In this document: piece by piece, positions 53,050-62,300 of the stretch
How the letters are laid out: every line of letters begins with the position of its first letter
How positions within the stretch are numbered: position 1 is the first letter of the stretch
Origin: Lutibacter profundi
Lineage (GTDB): Bacteria; Bacteroidota; Bacteroidia; Flavobacteriales; Flavobacteriaceae
Length of the DNA stretch: 64,000 bases
Assembly: GCF_001543325.1 (NCBI RefSeq)
Contig: NZ_CP013355.1
Location: forward strand, 1,828,001-1,892,000
Direction: 5' to 3'
Translations under genes and position numbers: made by a program
Notes under the pieces: model-generated
Database searches by the model: none
Told to the model about the DNA's origin: nothing
What the model saw: the letters and a program-made list of their open reading frames with translations, nothing else

Positions 53050-53808
53050 TTAATCTATTTCAACAACTATCGGGCAATGGTCTGAGTGTTTGGCTTCTGG
53101 CAAAATATAAGCTCTTTTAATTCTCTCTTTCATTGGCTCACTTACCATATTGTAGTCTATTCTCCAACCTTTGTTATTGTTTCTTGCATTAGCTCTATAA
53201 CTCCACCAAGAATAATTATACGGTTCTTTGTTTAAATGACGAAACGAATCTATAAAACCACTCGCTATAAATTTACCTATCCATTCTCTTTCAATAGGTA
53301 AAAATCCTGAAACACCTTTCATTTTAGGGTTATGAATATCTATTTCTTCATGGCAAATATTGTAATCTCCACAAATAATAAGATTAGGAATTTCATTTTT
53401 TAAATCATTTATATATTGCTGAAATTCAGCCATATAATTCAGTTTAAATTCTAAGCGTGCATCATTAGTTCCTGATGGTAAATACAAGCTCATTACTGAA
53501 AAATCGTTAAAATCTACACGTAAATTTCTTCCTTCAAAATCCATTGTTTCAATTCCTGTGCCATACTCAATATGTTTGGGTTTTATTTTAGATAAAATAG
53601 CAACACTACTATATCCTTTTTTTTGTGCAGAAAACCAATAGTGAAATGGATATCCAGCTTCTTCAAACAAACTTAAATCTAATTGTTCTTTGTGTGCTTT
53701 TGTTTCTTGAATACAAACAACATCAGGATTTGCAGCTGTTAACCATTCAATAAATCCCTTTTTTAAAGCTGCTCTTATTCCGTTTACGTTGTATGATATT
53801 ATTTTCAC
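53050..53808 (-). CDS. xth: Exodeoxyribonuclease III
   Basis: A 252-residue AP endonuclease/exonuclease of the EEP superfamily: MKIISYNVNGIRAA, VVCIQETKAH (metal-binding Glu), NLIICGDYNICH, WWSYRANARNNNKGWRIDY and the catalytic SDHCPIV at the C-terminus. Acts in base-excision repair. It lies 2 bp after the acyl-CoA synthetase gene. Confidence 0.94.
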   Translation of the reverse strand: MKIISYNVNGIRAALKKGFIEWLTAANPDVVCIQETKAHKEQLDLSLFEEAGYPFHYWFSAQKKGYSSVAILSKIKPKHIEYGTGIETMDFEGRNLRVDFNDFSVMSLYLPSGTNDARLEFKLNYMAEFQQYINDLKNEIPNLIICGDYNICHEEIDIHNPKMKGVSGFLPIEREWIGKFIASGFIDSFRHLNKEPYNYSWWSYRANARNNNKGWRIDYNMVSEPMKERIKRAYILPEAKHSDHCPIVVEID

Positions 53809-53810
53809 AA

Positions 53811-55631
53811 TTATGTTTTATGCTGTTCGTACAAATCTCTTAATTTTCTTCGCATCACTTTATTAGATGCTGTTCTGGGTAATACTTCAATTTTAACTAA
53901 TTCTGTTACTTTAAATAATGGATTTAATTGTTTTCTGATACTATTTTTAGCTTGATTATAACGTTCTTCATTAGAAAATTCCACAGTACTTTCTACGTAA
54001 TAAACCATTAACAAACTTGGTCCGCCTCCTTTAGGTGAAACGGCTATTGCAGCAGATTCTTTCACAAATGACAATGTATTAATAATGGCTTCTATTTGAG
54101 TAGAACTAACTTTTATTCCGCCCAAATTCATGGCGTCATCAACGCGACCTTGCGCTTTATAATACCCATTTTTAAGTTGCTCCATTTGATCTCCGTGCCT
54201 ACGTAACGTTTTTCCTTCAAAAGTTGGAGTATTTTTATAATACACCTCAAAATGATTGCTATTTAAAAGATTGGTTGACAAACCCATAATTGGAGGAATT
54301 AAAAATACTTCACCTTTGGTTGATTTATTGTTGTTTTCATCTAACAATACAAATTCACCACCTAAAGTCTGTGTTGAAAACGTACTTGCTATATTGGGTT
54401 GTACTACGGTGCTTGTTACATAACCTCCACCAATTTCAGTACCTCCACAATATTCAATAGCGGGTTTATTATTCGCTAATTGCATTAAGTATTCCATTTC
54501 TAAAGGGTTTGAAACTTCTCCTGTTGAACTAAAACATTTAATAGCATTCCAATCGTACTTTTCCATACACTTAGAACTTTTCCAATACTTTACAAAACTT
54601 GGAATAACGCCTAACATAGTTACTTTTGCATTTTGCACAAATTCACCAAACTCATTATCTGTTGGTGTTCCGTAATACAATGCTATTGTTGCTTTGTTTA
54701 TTAATGCTGCAAAAACCAACCAAGGCCCCATCATCCAACCTAAATTAGTTGGCCAACAAACCACATTGTTTTTATGAATATCTTGATGATAGTATCCGTC
54801 ACTTGCTCCTTTTATTGGCGTTGTATGTGTCCAAGGAATTGCTTTTGGCTCTCCTGTTGTACCAGATGAAAACAAAATGGTAATAATATCATCTGGGTTT
54901 TGAATTATTGTTTTAAAATTCGTTTTTAAACTTAAAAAGTTCTCAAAATATATATCTTTATTTCTTAAATTGATTTTTTTATCTGATACTTTTAAAATAA
55001 CTGCTTTTGGAGCATTAGCCTCCACAACTTTTTGAAAAAGAGGCAATTCTTTTCCTGCTCTTTGCAATACATCTTGTGTGAAAATTACTTTAGGATTTGT
55101 AATTTTTAAACGTACTGCTATTTCGTTTGATGTAAAACTATCTGCAATGGTAACTATTGGCATTCCTGCCTTAATTCCTGCTAAATAAATAGCAACAGCT
55201 TCAACAGTCATTGGCATGTCAATCGCAATTTTATCACCTTGCTTTAAACCTAATTCAACCAAGCCATTTGCAATTTGGTTTACTAAATTTAGAAATTCTT
55301 TTTGAGTGACTTTTTGAAGCTCTTTTCCTTCTTCTTGAAAAACCACTGCTATTGCATTATCACTATTTTGAAAACAAGAATCTACAATATTAAATTTAGC
55401 GTTTTTTAACCATTCTGGATTTTCAACACCTTTTGAAATATCTAAAATTGAAGTGAATTTTTGTGCTAGTTTAATTCCTAAATTTTGTACTGTTGTTTCC
55501 CAAAAAACCTCTTTATTGACAACTGACCATTTCCAGAAATCTGAATAATTATCAAAACCATATTGTTGCATCATTTTATAAATGTTGCTTTGTTTACTGC
55601 TTTTTTTCGATGGTTTCCAAAAAGGTTTCAC
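53811..55631 (-). CDS. Acetoacetyl-CoA synthetase-like AMP-dependent ligase
   Basis: A 606-residue adenylate-forming ligase. It has TILFSSGTTGEPKAIPW (P-loop), IEYCGGTEIGGG (adenine-binding), GRVDDAMNLGGIKV and the catalytic Lys in ASNKVMRRKLRD. The overall layout, with an N-terminal ~80-residue cap (YSDFWKWSVVNKEVFW), matches the acetyl/acetoacetyl-CoA synthetase subgroup. The exact acid substrate is not proven. It is cotranscribed with xth. Confidence 0.85.
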   Translation of the reverse strand: MKPFWKPSKKSSKQSNIYKMMQQYGFDNYSDFWKWSVVNKEVFWETTVQNLGIKLAQKFTSILDISKGVENPEWLKNAKFNIVDSCFQNSDNAIAVVFQEEGKELQKVTQKEFLNLVNQIANGLVELGLKQGDKIAIDMPMTVEAVAIYLAGIKAGMPIVTIADSFTSNEIAVRLKITNPKVIFTQDVLQRAGKELPLFQKVVEANAPKAVILKVSDKKINLRNKDIYFENFLSLKTNFKTIIQNPDDIITILFSSGTTGEPKAIPWTHTTPIKGASDGYYHQDIHKNNVVCWPTNLGWMMGPWLVFAALINKATIALYYGTPTDNEFGEFVQNAKVTMLGVIPSFVKYWKSSKCMEKYDWNAIKCFSSTGEVSNPLEMEYLMQLANNKPAIEYCGGTEIGGGYVTSTVVQPNIASTFSTQTLGGEFVLLDENNNKSTKGEVFLIPPIMGLSTNLLNSNHFEVYYKNTPTFEGKTLRRHGDQMEQLKNGYYKAQGRVDDAMNLGGIKVSSTQIEAIINTLSFVKESAAIAVSPKGGGPSLLMVYYVESTVEFSNEERYNQAKNSIRKQLNPLFKVTELVKIEVLPRTASNKVMRRKLRDLYEQHKT

Positions 55632-55643
55632 AATTATTTTATA

Positions 55644-57938
55644 TTAAAATTCTGGATCTTCATCTATTGTGTTTTTCAAATTTTCATCTACATCAGTTGT
55701 ATCATCACAATTAACATCAATACTTAAGTTTTCGGGTTTTTCAAATTCTTCTTGACTTATGTTCAAACTTTTATCTGCATATAACTTTTTATAATACAAT
55801 GCCCAAATTGGTAAAGCCATGGAAGCTCCTTGTCCTTTCGTTATACCGGCAAAGTGAGTAGATCTATCTTCACCTCCTACCCAAACTCCTGTTGCTAAAT
55901 TAGGGACTATACCCATAAACCAGCCATCTGATTGATTTTGGGTTGTTCCTGTTTTACCAGCAATTGGATTTGTAAATTCATACGGATACCCTGTAGCTAT
56001 ATTATCAGGATATTTTGCCCATTTTGTACGCAAACGAACTCCTGAACCCGCTTCAGTTACACCTTCTAATAAATTAATTACAACATAGGCCGATTCTTCA
56101 CTTAAAACTTCTTTAGATTTTGGTATAAACTGTTCTAAAACAGTACCATTTTTATCTTCAATTTTCTGTAGCATCATAGGTTCTACTCTTAGGCCTTTAT
56201 TCGCAAAAGTTGTATAAGCACCCACCATTTCATACAACGATAAATCAACAGAGCCTAATGCTATAGCTGGTACTTCAAGAATATCACTTTCTATACCGGC
56301 ACTTTTTGCTAAACTCACTACATTTTTTGGATTTACCATATCAATCAACTTTGCGGTAATTACATTTACTGAGCCAGCTAATGCTTGTTTTAACGTTAAT
56401 TCTCCTCCATATTTTCCTCCTGAATTTACAGGAGTCCAATCTTCAGGCATTCCATATTTTTCTTTTGGAATTGTATAAGGTGTATTTGGAAACTTGTCGC
56501 AAGGAGATAAATTTAACTGATTAATAGCTGTTGCATATACAAATGGTTTAAAAGTAGATCCTACTTGTCTTTTTTGTTGTTTAACTGCATCAAATTGAAA
56601 ATGTTTATAATTAATACCTCCAACCCAAGCTTTTATATGACCAGATTGTGGTTCTATAGATAATAACCCTGATCTTAAAAAATATTTATAATAGCGAATA
56701 GAATCTTTTGGTGACATAATTGTGTCTATATCTCCTTTCCAAGAAAAAACTTTCATTTCGTATTTTTTATCAAATGAAGCTTTTATTTCTTTAACTGAAG
56801 CTCCACTTCTTTTCATTCGTTTCCAACGATTAGAACGCTTCATAGCCCGTTCAATAGTATTTGTAATTTGCTTTTTATCTAAATCATAAAAAGGAGCCGT
56901 TCTGTTGTGCTTTTGTTCTTTAAAAAATACTCTTTGTAAATTAGACATGTGTTCTTTCATAGCTTCTTCAGCATATTTTTGCATACGAGAATCTATGGTT
57001 ACATAAATTTTAAGTCCGTCACGGTGCAAATTATAAAAAGTACCATCAGGTTTTGGATTCCTTTTTATCCATTTTTTCATGAAATCTCGTAGGTATTCAC
57101 GAAAATAGGTTGCGTAACCGTCGCTATGACCTTCTCTATTTACATTTAATTCCAAATCTAATTTTTGAAGAGAGTCTTTTTGTACTTCGGAAATAAAATG
57201 ATTTTTGAACATTTGATGTAAAACCACATTTCTACGGTTTTTAACCAGTTTTTTTCTTGATTGTCTTAAAGGGTTGAAATACGAAGCATTTTTTAACATC
57301 CCTACCAACATTGCTGATTCAGGTATTGTTAATTCTTTAGGTTCTTTTCCAAAATAAATACGGGATGCAGATCTAATTCCCACTGCTTGATTTAAAAAAT
57401 CGTATTTATTAAGATACATTGCTAAAATTTCTTGTTTGGTATATTGCTTTTCTAAACGAATGGCAATTACATATTCTTTAACTTTTTGAAGGATTCTTTC
57501 GGGTAAATTTTTAGATCCTTCTCCATGGAATAATAGTTTTGCTAGCTGTTGAGTAATGGTGCTACCTCCTCCATCTCTTCCCATTTTTAAAATGGCTCTA
57601 AAAGTTGCTTTAAAATCTATTCCAGAATGCTCATAAAACCGCTCGTCTTCTGTTGAAATTAAGGCATTTACTAAGTTTTTAGGTAAGTCTTTATACTTAA
57701 CTGGAGTTCTATTTTCTTTAAAATATTTACCCAACGTTTTTCCATCAATTGAAATAACTTCTGAGGCTAAATTATGTTCAGGGTTTTCTAGCTCTTCAAA
57801 GGTTGGAAGCATTCCAAAAACACCCCAAGAAGCTAATAAAAAAAGGAATATTAGTGTTAAAACACCTCCTAAAACACTAAACCAAAACCATTTTACATAT
57901 TTTGAGAATTGATTATTAGTCATTTCTTTTTTCTTCAT
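55644..57938 (-). CDS. Penicillin-binding protein 1A
   Basis: A 764-residue bifunctional peptidoglycan synthase. One membrane helix (residues 15-38) is followed by the GT51 transglycosylase with EDERFYEHSGID and GGSTITQQLAK, then the transpeptidase with the active-site Ser in VGSTFKPFVYA, the SxN motif in AGSVNVITAK and the KTG motif in GKTGTTQNQ. Three catalytic motifs are intact. It overlaps gldH by 4 bp. Confidence 0.95.
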   Translation of the reverse strand: MKKKEMTNNQFSKYVKWFWFSVLGGVLTLIFLFLLASWGVFGMLPTFEELENPEHNLASEVISIDGKTLGKYFKENRTPVKYKDLPKNLVNALISTEDERFYEHSGIDFKATFRAILKMGRDGGGSTITQQLAKLLFHGEGSKNLPERILQKVKEYVIAIRLEKQYTKQEILAMYLNKYDFLNQAVGIRSASRIYFGKEPKELTIPESAMLVGMLKNASYFNPLRQSRKKLVKNRRNVVLHQMFKNHFISEVQKDSLQKLDLELNVNREGHSDGYATYFREYLRDFMKKWIKRNPKPDGTFYNLHRDGLKIYVTIDSRMQKYAEEAMKEHMSNLQRVFFKEQKHNRTAPFYDLDKKQITNTIERAMKRSNRWKRMKRSGASVKEIKASFDKKYEMKVFSWKGDIDTIMSPKDSIRYYKYFLRSGLLSIEPQSGHIKAWVGGINYKHFQFDAVKQQKRQVGSTFKPFVYATAINQLNLSPCDKFPNTPYTIPKEKYGMPEDWTPVNSGGKYGGELTLKQALAGSVNVITAKLIDMVNPKNVVSLAKSAGIESDILEVPAIALGSVDLSLYEMVGAYTTFANKGLRVEPMMLQKIEDKNGTVLEQFIPKSKEVLSEESAYVVINLLEGVTEAGSGVRLRTKWAKYPDNIATGYPYEFTNPIAGKTGTTQNQSDGWFMGIVPNLATGVWVGGEDRSTHFAGITKGQGASMALPIWALYYKKLYADKSLNISQEEFEKPENLSIDVNCDDTTDVDENLKNTIDEDPEF

Positions 57939-58438
57939 TTTTTCACTTTTTCAATTCTTAAACCTACATCTGTTATCCCATTTAAAGGGTTTTTGCCTTC
58001 AATATCTTTAGAACTTCTAGTTGCTTGATAAATCGCAAATTTATAATCTCCTTTTTCATAAAATACTACATTTTCTTTATAAAAAAGTTTATTTTCTTTA
58101 ATATCTGTAAACCCTTGTCCTAACCAATTTCCATACGAATCTGTCATTTCATACTCTAATGTGTCAATTACTTGATTTCCACTAGGGAATTCCATTTTTG
58201 TAATTAAAAACAATGAGCTAAATTCATAGTTCTTGTTGTTTCTAATATTAATAAACACATTATTTAAAGAAATAGTATCTTTATTACTAACAATAAAATT
58301 AATTGCATTTTCTGAATACCATTGATGATTTTCAATAGGTTTATACTTGTCATAAACCACATTTGAATTACACGATAGTACTAAAAATATACCTGAGTAT
58401 AAACTTATATTTTTAATTATTTTAATTGCTATTTTCAC
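57935..58438 (-). CDS. gldH: Gliding motility lipoprotein GldH
   Basis: A 167-residue lipoprotein with signal ending LVLSCNSNVV (Cys23). The segment NNVFINIRNNKNYEFSSLFL and the C-terminal YEKGDYKFAIYQATR are typical of GldH, which is needed for gliding and type IX secretion in Flavobacterium. It starts 17 bp inside the ricT-like gene and overlaps the PBP1A gene by 4 bp, an order I recall as conserved in flavobacteria. Confidence 0.85.
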   Translation of the reverse strand: MKIAIKIIKNISLYSGIFLVLSCNSNVVYDKYKPIENHQWYSENAINFIVSNKDTISLNNVFINIRNNKNYEFSSLFLITKMEFPSGNQVIDTLEYEMTDSYGNWLGQGFTDIKENKLFYKENVVFYEKGDYKFAIYQATRSSKDIEGKNPLNGITDVGLRIEKVKK

Positions 58439-59735
58439 TTCTTTTTGGAGGTCTTCTTTTTTTATTTTTACGTGTTCTATTTTCCGTACTATTCGAATTT
58501 TTACTTTGATTATTTGCCGTTGATTTTTGCTGATTATGAGTTGGCTTTCTCGTTTGGTTACGTTGTTTTACCTGAGCTACGTTTTTTTGCTTATTTTGAG
58601 AATTTTTGTTTCTGTTTTTGTTTTTTCTTTTCTTTTTTCTTTTTGGAATATCAAATCTGGTTAAACTATCTTGCCCAACTACATTTTCAAATTTATCAAT
58701 TGTTTCTTCAATTAAATCTAATTCATATTCTTCTAACGAATGTACTGTTTCATTATTTTTATTTGCTTCAATAATTTCATTAACTTGTTCAAGTGTTAGT
58801 TTATACCATTTACTTCTATTTTCTTTGTAAGTATACCAAAATACTCTCTTAAAAATATCCATTTTAATAAAAGTAGCTTCTCCTTTTTCTGTTTTCAAAA
58901 CAACATCTGATTTAGGAAAATCAGTTAATGCATCTAGATAAGTATCTAATTCATAATTTAAACAGCACTTTAATTTACCACACTGACCAGCTAGTTTTTG
59001 AGGATTTAATGATAATTGTTGATAGCGTGCTGCGGAAGTACTTACATTTCGTAAATCTATTAACCATGTTGAGCAACATAATTCCCTGCCACAAGAGCCA
59101 ATTCCTCCTAGTCTAGCTGCTTCTTGCCTTAAGCCAACTTGTTTCATTTCAACTCTAATACTAAAAGCACTTGCTAAATCTCTAATTAATTGTCTAAAAT
59201 CAACCCGCTCATCAGCTGTGTAATAAAATGTGGCTTTATTTCCATCTCCTTGATATTCAACATCTGAAAGCTTCATTTTTAATCCCAGTCTACCTAAAAT
59301 TTCTCTTCCCCTGTATTGTGTATCATATTCTTTACCTCTAGCCAATTTCCAAATATCAATATCTTTTTGAGTAGCTTTTCTATAAACTTTTTTAATTTCC
59401 TCACTATCAACATTTAATCCTTTTCTTTTTAGTTGAATTTTAATTAATTCTCCTGAAAGAGAAACGGTTCCAATATCATGACCTGGATTTCCTTCAACAG
59501 CAATAATATCTCCTATTGAAATTTTTAAATTATCAACATTTCTGTAAAAATGTTTACGTCCATTTTTAAAACGCACTTCAACAATATTAACTGGTTTTTG
59601 ACCTGCTGGTAATGACATATTTCCAAGCCAGTCAAAAACTGTTAATTTTTCACAATCTCCTGTAGCACAATTACCATTACTTTTACAACCTTTTGGTACT
59701 GTATTTATATCTGAAGAGCAACTATTACAGCTCAT
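58422..59735 (-). CDS. RicT-like (PSP1 domain) protein with basic C-terminal tail
   Basis: A 437-residue protein. The PSP1 core (residues 40-290) includes EVRFKNGRKHFYRN, ADERVDFRQLIRDLA, GIGSCGRELCC and GQCGKLKCCLNYE; the Cys residues fit the FeS/RicAFT context. The N-terminus is also Cys-rich (SCNSCSSD). The last 75 residues are a low-complexity, Lys/Arg/Asn/Gln-rich tail. RicT helps RNA maturation by RNase Y in Bacillus; here the tail hints at RNA binding, an inference. Confidence 0.88.
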   Translation of the reverse strand: MSCNSCSSDINTVPKGCKSNGNCATGDCEKLTVFDWLGNMSLPAGQKPVNIVEVRFKNGRKHFYRNVDNLKISIGDIIAVEGNPGHDIGTVSLSGELIKIQLKRKGLNVDSEEIKKVYRKATQKDIDIWKLARGKEYDTQYRGREILGRLGLKMKLSDVEYQGDGNKATFYYTADERVDFRQLIRDLASAFSIRVEMKQVGLRQEAARLGGIGSCGRELCCSTWLIDLRNVSTSAARYQQLSLNPQKLAGQCGKLKCCLNYELDTYLDALTDFPKSDVVLKTEKGEATFIKMDIFKRVFWYTYKENRSKWYKLTLEQVNEIIEANKNNETVHSLEEYELDLIEETIDKFENVVGQDSLTRFDIPKRKKKRKNKNRNKNSQNKQKNVAQVKQRNQTRKPTHNQQKSTANNQSKNSNSTENRTRKNKKRRPPKRSENSN

Positions 59736-59849
59736 ATATTCTTAAATTTATTTGAGTTACGTAAAATTTATTTTTTAAATTTTACAATCTTCACTAATTT
59801 GTAAAGATAAATTAAAATTACAAACGGTAAAACCTTAAAAAGTGTATTT

Positions 59850-60080
59850 TTAAGTTTGTTTTACATCAATAATTTTTACCGGACAAGCTTCTTTTGCTTT
59901 AACACTTGCATCAAAAATTGTTTCATCGGGAGATTTGATAGTGAAAAACCCTTTTTTTTCTTTAGCATGAAGCAAAACTGATTTACCATCTTTTTTTGAC
60001 ATTTGAAATTGAGCAGGAGCCAATTCAACACAATAATTACAACCTATGCATTTGGCTCTTTGTAAGGTGATAATTACCAT
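59850..60080 (-). CDS. Ferredoxin, single 4Fe-4S cluster
   Basis: A 76-residue protein with Cys ligands in AKCIGCNYC and the last in KEACPVKII, the CxxCxxC...CP layout of small 4Fe-4S ferredoxins. It directly abuts the U32 peptidase gene (stop next to start), so it is a likely redox partner of that FeS enzyme or of another reductase. Confidence 0.88.
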   Translation of the reverse strand: MVIITLQRAKCIGCNYCVELAPAQFQMSKKDGKSVLLHAKEKKGFFTIKSPDETIFDASVKAKEACPVKIIDVKQT

Positions 60081-61334
60081 TTAAACCTCAACTTTAGTTG
60101 AAACTATTTTATACAATTTATCTGATGGGCGAATTCTAAAATCTAACGGAATAGTTACAGAATCTCCTTTTTGTCCTTTTTCGCCTTTTACATCATTTAT
60201 AAACATTTCTTTCACTTCCATTTCTTGTGCTCCCGTTGTTGGCCCTGTAATTAAAATGGTATCTCCAACAGTTATATCGTAAGCTTCAATTTTAAATTCG
60301 CCGATGTTTGATTTTGGAAAATAATGCATTCCTTTTCCTATATACACTTTCTTTTGGGTGGCATGACTTCCAGAACCTTTACTCCATTCACCTAATTTCT
60401 GACCTAAATAATACCCACTCCAAAAACCACGATTGTATACTTTTTCCAATTCTAACATCCAAGAAATTACTTTTTCTTTGTTGTAGGTTCCTGCTTCAAT
60501 ACTATCAATTGCATCTCGGTAACATTTAATTACTTTTGCCACATACTCTGGTGCTCTTCCTCTTCCTTCAATCTTTAAAACTTTTACACCTGCATCATCA
60601 ATTTGATCTAAAAAATCTATCGTACATAAATCTTTTGGAGACATGATATATTCATTATCTAACTCCATTTCAAATCCCGTTTCTTGATCTATTACTGTAT
60701 ATTTTTTTCTGCAATTTTGTTTACAAGCACCTCTATTTGCTGAAGAATTTGCCGAATGTAAACTCATATAACATTTCCCTGAAACCGCCATACACAATGC
60801 TCCGTGTCCAAAAATTTCAATTTCAACTAAATTTCCTGAAGGCCCACAAATATTTTCTTTTACAATTTGTTCTGTGATTTTCTTAACCTGACGCAAACTC
60901 AATTCTCTACTTAAAACCATAGTATCAGCAAACATGGCGTAAAATTTAACCGTCTCAATATTGGTGATATTTATTTGAGTTGAAATATGAATTTCCATAC
61001 CAATAGCTCTAGCACTTGCAATTACTGCTTGATCCATAGCTATTACTGCAGTAATAGCGGCATCTTTTGCTTTTTGAAGCAATGTTTTTACAATGGTTAA
61101 ATCGTGGTCGTAAATAATAGTGTTTAACGTAAGATATGTTCTTACATTCTTCGCTTTACATCTGTCGGAAATTTCTTGTAAATCATCTAACGTAAAGTTA
61201 ATAGATGCTCTTGCTCGCATATTTAATTGCTCAACTCCAAAATAAATTGAATCTGCACCATTATCTAAAGCGGCTTGCATGGATTCAAAATTTCCAGCAG
61301 GAGCCATTAATTCAATCTTCCCAGTAGTAGTCAT
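60081..61334 (-). CDS. U32 family protein, TrhP-like tRNA hydroxylase
   Basis: A 417-residue protein: MELMAPAGNF-type start (ELMAPAGNFESMQAAL), then GADSIYFGVEQLNMRARA and the Cys-bearing FGHGALCMAVSGKCYMS and NRGACKQNCRKKY, which supply 4Fe-4S ligands. Members include TrhP (tRNA U34 hydroxylation, needing prephenate) and RlhA (23S rRNA). The TrhP group is the better fit; the adjacent ferredoxin supports an FeS-dependent reaction. The old peptidase name is misleading. Confidence 0.85.
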   Translation of the reverse strand: MTTTGKIELMAPAGNFESMQAALDNGADSIYFGVEQLNMRARASINFTLDDLQEISDRCKAKNVRTYLTLNTIIYDHDLTIVKTLLQKAKDAAITAVIAMDQAVIASARAIGMEIHISTQINITNIETVKFYAMFADTMVLSRELSLRQVKKITEQIVKENICGPSGNLVEIEIFGHGALCMAVSGKCYMSLHSANSSANRGACKQNCRKKYTVIDQETGFEMELDNEYIMSPKDLCTIDFLDQIDDAGVKVLKIEGRGRAPEYVAKVIKCYRDAIDSIEAGTYNKEKVISWMLELEKVYNRGFWSGYYLGQKLGEWSKGSGSHATQKKVYIGKGMHYFPKSNIGEFKIEAYDITVGDTILITGPTTGAQEMEVKEMFINDVKGEKGQKGDSVTIPLDFRIRPSDKLYKIVSTKVEV

Positions 61335-61352
61335 TCTTTTTTGATTTTTTGC

Positions 61353-61360
61353 AAAAATAC
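61353..61360 (-). promoter_or_regulatory. candidate -7 element for the U32-ferredoxin operon
   Basis: Minus strand TATTTTTG matches TAnnTTTG, 18 bp before the U32 start at 61334. No clear -33. Confidence 0.42.
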
Positions 61361-61463
61361 GTATTTTGTGATAACTATTGGTATTTCAATATAATAATGC
61401 TACTAAATCTCATTAGATTTTAAAGTGTTTTTGAATTGATAACTTTCATTTTATTAAATTCAG

Positions 61464-62300
61464 TTATATCAATACTAAAAAGATCTCTTGATGGAAATAA
61501 GGAATAACTATTTTTTCTAAAACCACCCAATATGTATAATCGTAATAATACAATTCCGGTGCTTCCATAAACAAATCTATTAAATACGCATTCAATTCTT
61601 TAGTTAAAACGTTATATGTGCTTATTTTTCCGTCATTAAAAAGATAAATAAGATTCTCTTTATGTGTTATTGCCGGTTTACCAATTCCATAAAAAAGGTT
61701 TCCTTCTTTTTTCCATTTTTGAGTTGTCAAATCAAAAGACTCTATAGATGCTAATGGCTTTTTATTAAAGCTACCTACTAAATAAATTTTATCTTCTATT
61801 AAAACTCCTTTTACTTCTTTTGCTATGGGCATATTCCCTAATTGATACCAATTCCCCGTTTTAATATCATACAAGTCTACTTTATTAGAATACTCTTTAA
61901 ATCCATTATTCTTCTTTTTAATTGAGCCTCCCATTACAATAATATTGCCTTTATACGTGAAAGACGCAAAATTTACCGCTTGATGCGGATTGGTATTGTC
62001 AATAATTACAATATCCTTATCTACATCAAAAACTTCTATTTTATCATCTAAATATTCAAATTTACCATTTGCTGAAATGTTTTTACCTCCTACCACATAT
62101 ATTTTATGATTGTAAAAATTTAAATTGTGATACGCTCTTTTTTTAAATTTTGATTTTAGTTTTATCCAACTATCATTTTTTATATCATATAATTGTAAAT
62201 CATTATTATATTTATGCATTGAAGAGAAACCTGCACGACCTGCTCTATTTAAAAACTCAGTAAAATCTTCTAAATCAGGATAATACTCAAGAGTTTTCAT
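61464..62300 (-). CDS. Kelch-repeat fragment (middle part of an interrupted gene)
   Basis: This frame of 278 codons begins at an ATG (MKTLEYYPDLEDF) inside the preceding frame and encodes kelch blades with double glycines (KIYVVGGKN, NIIVMGGSI). It has no signal peptide, and its last ~19 residues (WVVLEKIVIPYFHQ) do not look like kelch sequence. In the -1 frame the same bases read LYILGGFRKN, a proper kelch blade, and continue open to 61420. It is therefore best seen as part of a broken gene, not an independent cytosolic protein. Confidence 0.6.
   Translation of the reverse strand: MKTLEYYPDLEDFTEFLNRAGRAGFSSMHKYNNDLQLYDIKNDSWIKLKSKFKKRAYHNLNFYNHKIYVVGGKNISANGKFEYLDDKIEVFDVDKDIVIIDNTNPHQAVNFASFTYKGNIIVMGGSIKKKNNGFKEYSNKVDLYDIKTGNWYQLGNMPIAKEVKGVLIEDKIYLVGSFNKKPLASIESFDLTTQKWKKEGNLFYGIGKPAITHKENLIYLFNDGKISTYNVLTKELNAYLIDLFMEAPELYYYDYTYWVVLEKIVIPYFHQEIFLVLI

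Noticed and set aside
59834-59854. CTTAAAAA/TTTTTAAG hairpin at the ferredoxin stop as terminator
   Set aside because: The stem is almost all A-T, overlaps the stop codon and lacks a T-run in the needed place.
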